Assembly: GCA_001701065.1 (NCBI GenBank)
Contig: DAAL01000023.1
Span: forward strand, 2,391 to 16,769
DNA: 14,379 bases
Direction: 5' to 3'
From: Bacteroidales bacterium GP4
GTDB lineage: Bacteria; Bacteroidota; Bacteroidia; Bacteroidales; Muribaculaceae
A program made the position numbers and the translations under genes. The notes under the pieces are model-generated. The model was not told the origin of the DNA. It searched no databases and saw only the letters and a program-made list of their open reading frames with translations. How positions within the stretch are numbered: the stretch's first letter is position 1; every line of letters begins with the position of its first letter. This document shows positions 6,524 to 13,828 of this stretch, piece after piece.

Positions 6524-7423
6524 ATGCCGGACTTTATTGATGCAGAAAATCGCATAAAAGAACTATTCCCTAAAGGGTCATTTTTCTATTTTAAAGACAA
6601 AAAATACCAAGTGACACTATGCGGTAAACCTCGCCCAACGAAAGGCGAATGCAAAACTGACGTGTACATAAAAGGTATTGATGATAAAGGGGAGGTAATC
6701 GAATTAAAAATATCGGTAAAAAAAGAGAATACCGATTTTTTAGAGAATAAGATTTCACTTACCAGAGCAAAAGAAATTTTCGGTGAAGATGCTTCCGATA
6801 TTATTAAGAAGTGTACACTTTCCATACAAAAGGAACTCAGTGCTGATTATCTTGTCTATTTCGATGGCTTTGGAAGAACCCAAAAACATTCAATTAAGTT
6901 AGGATGGAAGTTTGAATTAGTAAATAAGTTAAGCGGCGACAAATCGGACATTATAGAGCTTACCGATAAACAAAAACATGATGTTTTTGCAGGGATAAAT
7001 TTGCCTGAAAATAAGAGAAACAGCACAGTAGAGGGTCAAATTATCAATAACTCAGGTGTCGCTAATTATATTTTGAATATTGAAAATGACAATGATAATC
7101 TGACCCAAAAATCTTGTTTAGAAAAACTACAGCCCATTAAAGAATTTGCTGAATCACAGACTGTTTATTTTGCCTGTAAAGCCCTGAATTATAGGTATGA
7201 CGAGAAAAAATGTGATGGACCAAGACCATTGGCTGTGTATGTCGATTGGTTTATCGACAATGGCAAACTAAACGCACGTTTAGTTTATGACAAACCGTTG
7301 GAACATAACGGGAAAGAAGAAGAAAAGAATCTTTTAGAAAGTTTAAAAAGCTTGAGAATAAAGGGATTTGATGACCTAAAAAAGGTATTATCTCCTGACA
7401 TAAAATACTATTCCAAGCCGTAG
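6524..7423 (+). CDS. Putative type II restriction endonuclease, PD-(D/E)XK-like, family not recognised
   Basis: A 299-residue soluble, Lys-rich protein, in the normal size range for type II endonucleases. I do not recognise a named family and it does not resemble R.HaeIII or R.NgoPII as I remember them. A PD-(D/E)XK core is visible: GECKTDVYIKG then EVIELKISVKKEN, giving candidate catalytic residues Asp46, Glu60 and Lys62 (D-x13-E-x-K) on two short hydrophobic strands, followed by TDFLENKI (70-77), where Glu74 and Lys76 may help. Residues 100-135 and 210-255 look alpha/beta; the middle (about 135-200) is polar. Position after a HaeIII-like methyltransferase and a C-like regulator makes it the cognate nuclease, predicted to cut unmethylated GGCC. 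It is the most A/T-rich gene in the window. No terminator follows it, so transcription may continue into DUF4293. Confidence 0.8.
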   Translation: MPDFIDAENRIKELFPKGSFFYFKDKKYQVTLCGKPRPTKGECKTDVYIKGIDDKGEVIELKISVKKENTDFLENKISLTRAKEIFGEDASDIIKKCTLSIQKELSADYLVYFDGFGRTQKHSIKLGWKFELVNKLSGDKSDIIELTDKQKHDVFAGINLPENKRNSTVEGQIINNSGVANYILNIENDNDNLTQKSCLEKLQPIKEFAESQTVYFACKALNYRYDEKKCDGPRPLAVYVDWFIDNGKLNARLVYDKPLEHNGKEEEKNLLESLKSLRIKGFDDLKKVLSPDIKYYSKP

Positions 7424-7448
7424 CGTCCTGTATCATTCTGATGATTTT

Positions 7449-7567
7449 GTTTCGCTATGTTATAAAAAAGTAGTAGATTTGCAGTAATAAACTTGTTTAA
7501 CACCCTCTTAATTCATTTATCATGGTAATAAACCGTTGGCAAAGTGTATTTTTATTCATCGCGGGAG
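7449..7567 (+). repeat. Right copy of the 119-bp direct repeat
   Basis: Same sequence as 5058-5176 with one substitution. This copy is continuous with the intact DUF4293 gene and supplies its promoter, leader and first 15 codons. It begins 25 bp after the nuclease stop codon. Confidence 0.95.
7474..7481 (+). promoter_or_regulatory. -7 box of the intact DUF4293 gene
   Basis: TAGATTTG, matching TAnnTTTG, 40 bp before the ATG at 7522 (leader about 34 nt). Identical to the box at 5083-5090, so the two transcription units, methyltransferase and DUF4293, share one promoter sequence. Confidence 0.6.
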
Positions 7568-7929
7568 TAATGATGGTGCTTGGCGCAATACTCCCCATAG
7601 GCTTCGAAGTCGGCTACGCCGATGGCGATCCGGCACCAATAACCTCACGTGCTATCCACGCCATAGATGTCCTTCCCATCTTTATTATCCTTATCCTCGC
7701 CGCCGTCAACCTGTTCCTGGACATATTCCTATACAAGAATTTCAGGCTGCAGAAAATGGTGAATCTATTCGGTATACTCTACATTGTCGTTGCAGCAGTG
7801 ATAGCGGCTATCGTGGGCTGCCATCTTGAATACATCTATTCAGGCGTTGCGCTGATATTCGCGGTGTGGGCACGAGTAAGAATCAATCATGACGAGAAAC
7901 TTCTTAAGAGTTATGACCGCATACGTTAA
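7522..7929 (+). CDS. DUF4293-family integral membrane protein
   Basis: A 135-residue inner-membrane protein with four predicted membrane segments (about 8-27, 49-69, 78-99 and 104-120). The family is confined, as far as I know, to Bacteroidota and has no assigned function. Family traits seen: an MVINRWQSVFLFIAG opening of the 'MIQRIQT(V/I)(Y/F)L' type, LPIFIILIL, the YKNFRLQ loop between segments 2 and 3, and a cytoplasmic C-terminus ending DEKLLKSYDRIR. The gene is complete and uses the right-hand repeat as promoter and 5' end, so the neighbouring insertion did not inactivate it. Its A/T content is lower than in the inserted genes. It is followed by a strong terminator. Confidence 0.88.
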   Translation: MVINRWQSVFLFIAGVMMVLGAILPIGFEVGYADGDPAPITSRAIHAIDVLPIFIILILAAVNLFLDIFLYKNFRLQKMVNLFGILYIVVAAVIAAIVGCHLEYIYSGVALIFAVWARVRINHDEKLLKSYDRIR

Positions 7930-7963
7930 TAACAATATGTAACGGATATACATATATTAACAT

Positions 7964-8002
7964 AAAAAAGGACGACGAATCACCCGATTCGCCGTCCTTT
8001 TG
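7964..8002 (+). terminator. Strong intrinsic terminator after DUF4293
   Basis: AAAAGGACGACGAATC (7966-7981) pairs with GATTCGCCGTCCTTTT (7986-8001): sixteen positions with one A-C mismatch and a 4-nt ACCC loop. A/T-runs at both feet mean it could stop transcription in either direction. It is the first terminator downstream of the whole restriction-modification / DUF4293 block. Confidence 0.9.
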
Positions 8003-8104
8003 TTAAAGTATAGTTAAACACTGTAACGATACTAAACTCTCGTTTGTTATTCAAGTCAAAGAATCAACAAAACGAAAACATAAATATTTAACTCTATTAG
8101 AATT

Positions 8105-8650
8105 ATGAAAAATTTATTTGTAAGCGCAGCCGTCATCACTGCATCTTTATTTGGAATGAACGCTTTTGCACAATCACTCGTGAACCCCAGCAAGTGCGAG
8201 ACTCCTAAATCGGAATGTCCTTACCAAAAAGGCGAATGCGGCAAGCAACAGTGTGACGCTAACGCAAGATGCTTCGAAGGCATAACCCTGTCAGATGCCC
8301 AGAAAACCAAGATAAAAGCACTGTGCGAAAAACGCAGCACCGAAGCCAAGCAGCGTAAAGAAGCCGCCAAACAGCGCATTGAGGCTCGTGACCGTAAATT
8401 CAAGCAGGGCGACTCTATCCGCATGGCACAGAAACGCCAGAACCTCAATGAAATAAAAGAAATCCTTACTCCCGAGCAGTACGTGGTTTATCTTGAAAAC
8501 ATTGTGATTTCGACTCCTTCAGGCAAGATGGTAAAAGACGGACACAAAGGCGATATGCGCCACGGCAAGGACCGTTTCGACGGTAGACACCACAAGAACG
8601 GACACGGACACGGCGATAATCGTCAGCCCAAACAGGCACCTAATAAATAA
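8105..8650 (+). CDS. Secreted Cys/His-rich Spy/CpxP-like (LTxxQ-type) protein
   Basis: A 181-residue exported protein with signal peptide 1-22 (cleavage likely after FA-22, before QS). The mature N-terminus holds five Cys in 26 residues (31, 38, 45, 50, 56) and a sixth at 74. A long charged helical region (about 60-132) carries ITLSDAQKTKI and later ILTPEQYVVYLE (120-131), the LTxxQ-type repeats seen in Spy/CpxP periplasmic chaperone and metal-response proteins. The C-terminal tail (145-181) is rich in His, Gly and Asp, with DGRHHKNGHGHG, suggestive of metal binding. The function is probably envelope stress or metal handling; the assignment to the CpxP/Spy or DUF4890-like group is tentative. 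It stands alone between two terminators. No TAnnTTTG box is visible upstream, so an alternative sigma factor is possible. Confidence 0.75.
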   Translation: MKNLFVSAAVITASLFGMNAFAQSLVNPSKCETPKSECPYQKGECGKQQCDANARCFEGITLSDAQKTKIKALCEKRSTEAKQRKEAAKQRIEARDRKFKQGDSIRMAQKRQNLNEIKEILTPEQYVVYLENIVISTPSGKMVKDGHKGDMRHGKDRFDGRHHKNGHGHGDNRQPKQAPNK

Positions 8651-8672
8651 AACGCTCTCCATATCAAAACAT

Positions 8673-8705
8673 AAAAAGCGGAACCCAACAGGATTCCGCT
8701 TTTTT
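8673..8705. terminator. Bidirectional intrinsic terminator between convergent genes
   Basis: AAAAAGCGGAA (8673-8683) and TTCCGCTTTTT (8694-8704) form a perfect 11-bp stem with a 10-nt loop; T6 follows on the plus strand and A5 gives T5 on the minus strand. It lies between the stop codons of the Spy-like gene (+) and the GH3 gene (-) and can serve both. Confidence 0.92.
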
Positions 8706-8727
8706 ACGTTTACGCCGAAATGGAACG

Positions 8728-10908
8728 CTATATTTTTACGTCACGGCTAAGGCGAATATCGGCTGAGGACGCGCCCACCATCACTTTGACAGTGCCCGGC
8801 TCCACTATGAAGTCATCAGCATCGTCACTCCAGTAACCCAAATCACGTTTCGGAATCACAATCTCAACGATTTCGCTTTCACCTGCGCCAATGTTGACAC
8901 GCTTGAACCCTCTCAACTGCTTTATGGGACGGCTCACTTGCGACGAAGGATAGCTTACATAGACCTGCGCTACCTCATCGCCGGCTACTTTACCGGTATT
9001 GGTTATCTTAAACTCCACTTTTAAGGAATCATCGGCGACTTTAATCGGCTTAAGGTCAGAATAATCGAAGGTGGTATAGCTCAGTCCGTAGCCGAACGGA
9101 TACAAAGGCTCGCCACTGTAGTACATATAAGTGCGTCCGTTACGGATGTCGTAGTCCATCATTGCAGGCAGTTCAGTAATGTCGCTCACCCATGTCTGCA
9201 CTGTGCGTCCCGCCGGATTTTCCTTACCGAAAAGAACATCGGCAACACCGTTCCCCTGCTCCTGGCTGCAATGGGTCACATGCAGGATTGAAGGCAGATG
9301 CTCATTGCTCCAGTTGATAGCGTAAGGGAAACTGCTCACAAGCACCAGCACCGTGTTGGGATTGGCTTTATGCACAAGGCGCAGCATATCCTCGTCAGGG
9401 AGCATCAACGACTTGCGGTCAACCGCTTCACGTCCGTCGCTCGGCACCGGACAGAATTTCCAGTCGGTGCGTGTGCCAAAGGGATGATTACCCACGCACA
9501 CTATAGCCACATCGGCATCAGCGGCGGCTTTTTCCGCTTCGCCCATGCTGTTGTCAGGCACATAGACTATCTCCACATCGTTTCCCACGGCGTTCCTTAT
9601 ACCGTCAAGTATAGTGACTTCGTAAGCAGGAGTTCCGCTGTACCAGTCTTGCACTATCTTATCGGCGTATTGACTTATCACGGCTATCTTCTTAACCTTG
9701 GCGGCATCAAGCGGCAATAAACTGTTGCCGTCGCCATCGGCTGCGTTCTTTAACAGAACCACTGACTTAGCCGTAACGTCACGAACCAGCGACATTGTTT
9801 CCGCCGAAAGATAAGGAGCCTCGTCGCCCACTTTGTTGTAGGGAATGGAGCTTTGGTCAGCGTCAAGCAATCCAAGCTTAAGCGCAACATAAATATTGCC
9901 CCGGATAGCTTTGTCAATATCCTTTTCCGTCAGAGTCCCGTCGGCCAACGCTTCCCTCACATAAGATTCATAATTGTCCAGGAACTGCCCTACCGATGCT
10001 TTCACCACCGCCGAAGCACCCTCTTTAAGCGAGGGAAACGACTTATGTGCATCCACAAGAAGCCGCAACGCGCCACCGTCAGTGCATATGATGCCGTCAG
10101 TGCCCCACTTCTTGCGAGTCACCTCATCAAGGCAGGGATGAATCACCATGGGAGTCCCGTTCCAGCCGTTATAGGCAGCCATGTAGGAACTGCTGCCGCC
10201 TTCGGTTATTCCCTTATAGAAGGGATAAGAATAGTATTCGTAGAAAAGACGGTTGTCAAAGTCGGATGATGTGCTGTCACGCCCGTCCTCGTTGCTGTTG
10301 GCAAGAAAATGCTTCATCAGCGAAGCCGCAGCCCAGCAATCGGGGTCATCGCCCTGCAAACCTTTCACATGGGCTACAGTAAGGGCAGCTGTCAGGCAAG
10401 GATCCTCACCGAAACTTTCCTCGGTTCTTCCCCAACGAGGGTCACGTGCAAGGTCGGCATTGGGAGCGCGCATCACGAGAGCTTTTCTGCGTCCGTCGCC
10501 GGTGTTGAAGTAATATCTCGCCTCGGCAGCGGTCACCTCGCCCACTTTTCTCACAAGTTCGGGGCTCCATGTTGCACCAAGCCCATAGGACTGCGGAAAA
10601 ATGGTGGTATAGGAATCAGTGGGAACAACTTTACCGTCCTCACCTTTTTCTCTGCCGCCCCACATGGCGGGACCGCCGAGTGTAAGCCCGTGCAGACCCT
10701 CGAAATGCCCGCACTGAGGTATTCCGAGCCGTTCAACGCCCAGGTCGGTCGACAGCAGATGTATCTTTTCGTCAAGAGTAAGGATAGCCATAAGGCTGTC
10801 AATGCGGGCATCGTCGCTCAACGACTTGTCCCTGAAAGCGTAATCGGCGGCATCGACGCTGCCTAACATGCATAATGCCAATAAGATAATAGATATACGG
10901 TTAACCAT
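8728..10908 (-). CDS. Secreted glycoside hydrolase family 3 (beta-glucosidase / beta-xylosidase-like)
   Basis: The start at 10908 gives a 726-residue precursor beginning MVNRISIILLALCMLGSVDA, a signal peptide; the longer reading from 10941 would add 11 residues and overlap the upstream gene, so I prefer 10908 (13 nt after that gene's stop). Domain order is the usual GH3 one: N-terminal barrel (about 25-340) with HFEGLHG, RAPNADLARDPRWGR, SLMKHFLANS and AAYNGWNG; the nucleophile Asp277 in GIICTDGG; a second alpha/beta sandwich (about 360-560) with VVLLKNA and AIVCVGNHPFGTRTDW; and a C-terminal fibronectin-III-like domain (about 630-715) after YPFGYGLSYTTF. It removes terminal beta-linked sugars from oligosaccharides, probably in the periplasm. 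Substrate is undetermined. It is the last gene of the operon. Confidence 0.9.
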   Translation of the reverse strand: MVNRISIILLALCMLGSVDAADYAFRDKSLSDDARIDSLMAILTLDEKIHLLSTDLGVERLGIPQCGHFEGLHGLTLGGPAMWGGREKGEDGKVVPTDSYTTIFPQSYGLGATWSPELVRKVGEVTAAEARYYFNTGDGRRKALVMRAPNADLARDPRWGRTEESFGEDPCLTAALTVAHVKGLQGDDPDCWAAASLMKHFLANSNEDGRDSTSSDFDNRLFYEYYSYPFYKGITEGGSSSYMAAYNGWNGTPMVIHPCLDEVTRKKWGTDGIICTDGGALRLLVDAHKSFPSLKEGASAVVKASVGQFLDNYESYVREALADGTLTEKDIDKAIRGNIYVALKLGLLDADQSSIPYNKVGDEAPYLSAETMSLVRDVTAKSVVLLKNAADGDGNSLLPLDAAKVKKIAVISQYADKIVQDWYSGTPAYEVTILDGIRNAVGNDVEIVYVPDNSMGEAEKAAADADVAIVCVGNHPFGTRTDWKFCPVPSDGREAVDRKSLMLPDEDMLRLVHKANPNTVLVLVSSFPYAINWSNEHLPSILHVTHCSQEQGNGVADVLFGKENPAGRTVQTWVSDITELPAMMDYDIRNGRTYMYYSGEPLYPFGYGLSYTTFDYSDLKPIKVADDSLKVEFKITNTGKVAGDEVAQVYVSYPSSQVSRPIKQLRGFKRVNIGAGESEIVEIVIPKRDLGYWSDDADDFIVEPGTVKVMVGASSADIRLSRDVKI

Positions 10909-10921
10909 GATTACAATGTGC

Positions 10922-11632
10922 CTAAATTTTGAAAATGTCAAATGTCATGTCCAAGGCGTTGAAGCGCAGCATCCTGTCAGTTAGCAATGTGCCTATGCCT
11001 GTGATGTATTTAATAGCTTCAGTAGCCTGGATGGAGCCAAGGATTCCCGGCACCACCCCAAGAATGCCGTTCTGTGAGCGTGAAGGCAGTGCGCCTTCAC
11101 TGACGGGAAAGAATGTGCGGTAATGGGCTGTGCCCGGAAGGTGAGTGAATGTGATTCCGCTGTAACGGTACACGCCACCGTAGGAAAACGTCTTGCCAGC
11201 GGCTACGCAAGCGTCGTTTATAAGCAGCTTGGTCATTCCGCTGTCAGTAGCATCCACCACAAAATCGTAGGGCGCAATCGTATCGCCCACATTGTCGGCA
11301 GTAAGCCAGCAGTCATGCTTTTCCACGGTGATATTAGGATTAAGCTCAATAAGTTTCTCGGCAGCCGAGTCCACTTTCTTTCTGCCTATGTCGCAGGTGC
11401 GGTGCAGAATCTGACGCTGCAGATTACTGCTGTCCACGACATCACCGTCGATAAGCCCTATCGTTCCCACCCCGCAAGAAGCAAGATAGTAGGCAACCGG
11501 CGAGCCTAAACCGCCGGTGCCTACTACCAATACTTTAGCGTCACGAAGTTTCATCTGACCGGATTCACCGATCTCATCAAGCTTTATATTGCGCTTATAC
11601 CGCGCAAGCTCCTCTTCGCTTAGACGTTTCAT
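10922..11632 (-). CDS. ThiF/MoeB/HesA-family adenylyltransferase-like protein, lacking the usual cysteines
   Basis: A 236-residue E1-like protein. Seen: Arg14 in RYKRN, the nucleotide-binding GTGGLGS (38-44), the acidic pair Asp62/Asp64 (LIDGDVVD), SNLQRQ (69-74), VDATD (126-130) and the helix SIQATEAIKYITG (200-212). ThiF and MoeB activate the C-terminal glycine of ThiS or MoaD as an acyl-adenylate for sulfur transfer in thiamine or molybdopterin synthesis. Unusually, the two CxxC zinc knuckles are absent: the 'CYxC' stretch reads AHYRTFFP (169-176). The Cys that precedes the GV(L/V)GP loop is also replaced (SRSQNGILGVVPG, 184-196). No thiS, moaD or other cofactor gene is adjacent. The start lies one base past the M3 peptidase stop. 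The fold is certain; the substrate is unknown. Confidence 0.85.
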   Translation of the reverse strand: MKRLSEEELARYKRNIKLDEIGESGQMKLRDAKVLVVGTGGLGSPVAYYLASCGVGTIGLIDGDVVDSSNLQRQILHRTCDIGRKKVDSAAEKLIELNPNITVEKHDCWLTADNVGDTIAPYDFVVDATDSGMTKLLINDACVAAGKTFSYGGVYRYSGITFTHLPGTAHYRTFFPVSEGALPSRSQNGILGVVPGILGSIQATEAIKYITGIGTLLTDRMLRFNALDMTFDIFKI

Positions 11633-11633
11633 C

Positions 11634-13799
11634 CTATTTCCCCTCGGGGGTATTTAATTTACCCGGTTGGGCAGGCTCGTTGATCAAGCCACGGTTACGC
11701 AACAGAGCCTCGGGAGTGGGCTTTTTGCCGCGGAACTTGACATAAAGCTCCATAGGATCCTCGCTGCCGCCCATCTCAAGCACGTTTTCCTTGAACGACT
11801 TAGCGGTAGCCGGGTCAAATATGCCCTTCTCCTTGAACAGTTCGAAGCCGTCAGTGTCAAGCACCTCAGCCCACAGGTAAGTGTAATAGCCCGAAGCATA
11901 TCCGTCACTACCGAAGATGTGCTTAAAATAAGGACTGCGGTAACGGTACTGGACTTCCGAAGGCATGCTAAGGTCAGCTGCCACCTTGGCTTCAAAGCCC
12001 TCGATGTCCACATTCTCAGTGTCAGTGAGTTGTCCCCACTTGAGGTCGAGGAGCGCGGCACCGGCGAGTTCAGTAGTGGCAAAGCCCTGATTGTGGGTAG
12101 CGGCTTTCTGAAGTTTCTCGATAAGAGCGTCAGGAATTACCTCTCCGGTCTTATAATGGTGAGCATAGACTTTCAGCAGCTCCGGCTCAAACGCCCAGTG
12201 CTCGTGAATCTGCGAAGGAAGCTCCACAAAGTCACGGTCCACGTTGGTGCCGCTCTGTGCTTTGTACTTGGCGCGCGACAACATTCCGTGCAGTCCGTGT
12301 CCGAATTCATGGAACATGGTCTCAACATCATCGATAGTGAGCAGCGAAGGAGTGTCGGCGGTAGGATGAGTAAAGTTACATACGTTTATCACGATAGGGC
12401 GAACAGCCTCGCCTTCGTCAGGCACAAATGAGCTCTTAACCTCGGTCATCCATGCGCCCTGACGCTTGCTTGCACGGGTGAAATAGTCAGTCATGTACAC
12501 AGCCACATGCTTTCCGTCAGCGTCAGTAACGTCATATACAGTCACTTCCGGGTCATATTTGGGAGCATCGGGAATTTCAGTGAATGTCACTCCGTAAAGA
12601 CGATGCGCCATCTCGAAGATACCTTTACGCACACTGTCCACGTGGAAGTACTGGCGCACTTCGTTTTCGTCAAGCTGATATTTCTCTTTTCTCACCTTCT
12701 CGGCATAGTAATAATAGTCCCAGGGGGCAATCTTGAAGGTGTTGCCTTCACGGTTGCTGAGGTCCTGCATCTCAGCCACTTCCTCAGCCACCTTGGCTAT
12801 AGCGGGCTTCCATATCTGCATGAGAAGTTCTTCGGCGTTCTTAACGTTCTTAGCCATTACATTTTCGGTCATATAGTCGGCATAAGTGTTAAATCCAAGC
12901 AGATGCGCCTTCTTGGCACGAGCCTTAAGGATGTCGGCTATGACAGGATAATTGTTGTATTCGCCTGATGACGCAAGAGTAGTGTAACCGGTGTACATCT
13001 TCTCGCGTAAAGCACGATTGTCAGCATACTGCAGCAACGGCAAACGGCTTGGCGCATGAAGAGTGAACACCCACTTTCCGTCAAGACCACGCTTTGCAGC
13101 CTCAGCCGATGCCACGCCCACACTTGTCGCAGGAAGTCCGGCAAGTTCATCGGCATTTTCCACAACGATGCTGAAAGCGTTGGTGGCGTTAAGCAGGTTC
13201 TGGTTAAACTTCAAGTAAAGGTCGGCAAGCTGAGTGTTTATCGCTTTAAGCTCTTCCTTCTTAGCGGCATCGAGCAGCGCGCCCCTTCTCACCATGTTCT
13301 TGTAGCTTTCCTCGATAAGGCGAAGCTGTGCCTTGGTGTAGTTTTTCTTGTTGCGGTTGTCGTAAATTTTCTTGATGCGTCCGAACAGCCCTTCGTTCAT
13401 GGCTATCTCATCGGAATGGGCTGACACCATAGGATATATCTCAGCCCCGAGCGCAGTCATCTCAGGAGTGTTGTTGGACTCGTCAAGATTGAAGAACACC
13501 ATCTCCACTTTTTCAAGGAGGTCACCGCTGTGGGCGAGAGCCACAATGGTATTCTCCAGAGTAGGTTCTTCGGGATTGTTGACAATAGCGTCAATAGCTT
13601 TCTTCTGACGTGCTATACCCTCCTTGAAAGCAGGAATATAGTCATCGTAGGTTATTGACTCGTAAGGGGGAATCTCGTACTTGGTAGAGTATTCCGTCAT
13701 GAATGGATTAGTTCGTTGTGCCGGCATAGCTCCCATCGAAGTTAGATGCGTCGCGGCAACCATGGCGGCGACAGCACCGGTTAAAATTATTTTATTCAT
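11634..13799 (-). CDS. dcp: Secreted M3-family metallopeptidase (peptidyl-dipeptidase Dcp-like)
   Basis: The start at 13799 gives 721 residues opening with MNKIILTGAVAAMVAATHL, a clear signal peptide. The frame is open to an ATG at 13838, which would add 13 residues and overlap the upstream gene by 10 bp; I judge that less likely. The M3 zinc site is intact: HEFGH at 497-501 (FHEFGHGLHGM), then RDFVELPSQIHEHW with the third ligand near Glu526. The length matches Dcp/oligopeptidase A. These enzymes trim dipeptides from peptide C-termini or cleave short peptides; here export points to the periplasm, unlike cytoplasmic E. coli Dcp. The gene is 29 nt downstream of the phosphatase/nuclease-family gene and one base before the ThiF-like gene, so it is part of one operon. 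Confidence 0.92.
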   Translation of the reverse strand: MNKIILTGAVAAMVAATHLTSMGAMPAQRTNPFMTEYSTKYEIPPYESITYDDYIPAFKEGIARQKKAIDAIVNNPEEPTLENTIVALAHSGDLLEKVEMVFFNLDESNNTPEMTALGAEIYPMVSAHSDEIAMNEGLFGRIKKIYDNRNKKNYTKAQLRLIEESYKNMVRRGALLDAAKKEELKAINTQLADLYLKFNQNLLNATNAFSIVVENADELAGLPATSVGVASAEAAKRGLDGKWVFTLHAPSRLPLLQYADNRALREKMYTGYTTLASSGEYNNYPVIADILKARAKKAHLLGFNTYADYMTENVMAKNVKNAEELLMQIWKPAIAKVAEEVAEMQDLSNREGNTFKIAPWDYYYYAEKVRKEKYQLDENEVRQYFHVDSVRKGIFEMAHRLYGVTFTEIPDAPKYDPEVTVYDVTDADGKHVAVYMTDYFTRASKRQGAWMTEVKSSFVPDEGEAVRPIVINVCNFTHPTADTPSLLTIDDVETMFHEFGHGLHGMLSRAKYKAQSGTNVDRDFVELPSQIHEHWAFEPELLKVYAHHYKTGEVIPDALIEKLQKAATHNQGFATTELAGAALLDLKWGQLTDTENVDIEGFEAKVAADLSMPSEVQYRYRSPYFKHIFGSDGYASGYYTYLWAEVLDTDGFELFKEKGIFDPATAKSFKENVLEMGGSEDPMELYVKFRGKKPTPEALLRNRGLINEPAQPGKLNTPEGK

Positions 13800-13828
13800 A
13801 TAGTCAGATATATAATTGGTTACATAGT

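Larger units (their letters stand above)
5177..7448 (+). mobile_element. Type II restriction-modification unit inserted between direct repeats (M-C-R)
   Basis: A 2,272-bp insert between two 119-bp direct repeats, holding only the methyltransferase, C-like regulator and nuclease genes, with 22 bp before the first and 25 bp after the last. There is no transposase, integrase or resolvase and no clear terminal inverted repeat. The insert is more A/T-rich than its flanks, most plainly in the nuclease gene. Restriction-modification genes joined to the chromosome by insertion with long target duplication are an established pattern from genome comparisons; this fits it. Recombination between the repeats would restore an uninterrupted locus. 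Confidence 0.88.

Noticed and set aside
5192..7444. TATCATAATGATGA (5192-5205) and TATCATTCTGATGA (7431-7444) near the two ends of the insert match at 12 of 14 bases.
   Set aside because: The copies sit at different distances from the repeat boundaries, one overlaps the methyltransferase start, and the sequence is simple and A/T-rich; chance similarity is likely and it is not a convincing attachment or terminal repeat.
8021..8043. GTAAC ... CGT upstream of the Spy-like gene as an extracytoplasmic-function sigma factor promoter.
   Set aside because: The spacing between AAC and CGT is 13 bp, shorter than the usual 15-17, and no sigma factor gene is nearby; too weak to list as a feature.
9298..13424. 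Long plus-strand open frames opposite the minus-strand operon (for example 11667-12431).
   Set aside because: They lie wholly antisense to well-supported GH3, ThiF-like and M3 genes and their translations show no recognisable domains; they follow from G/C-biased third positions of the real genes.
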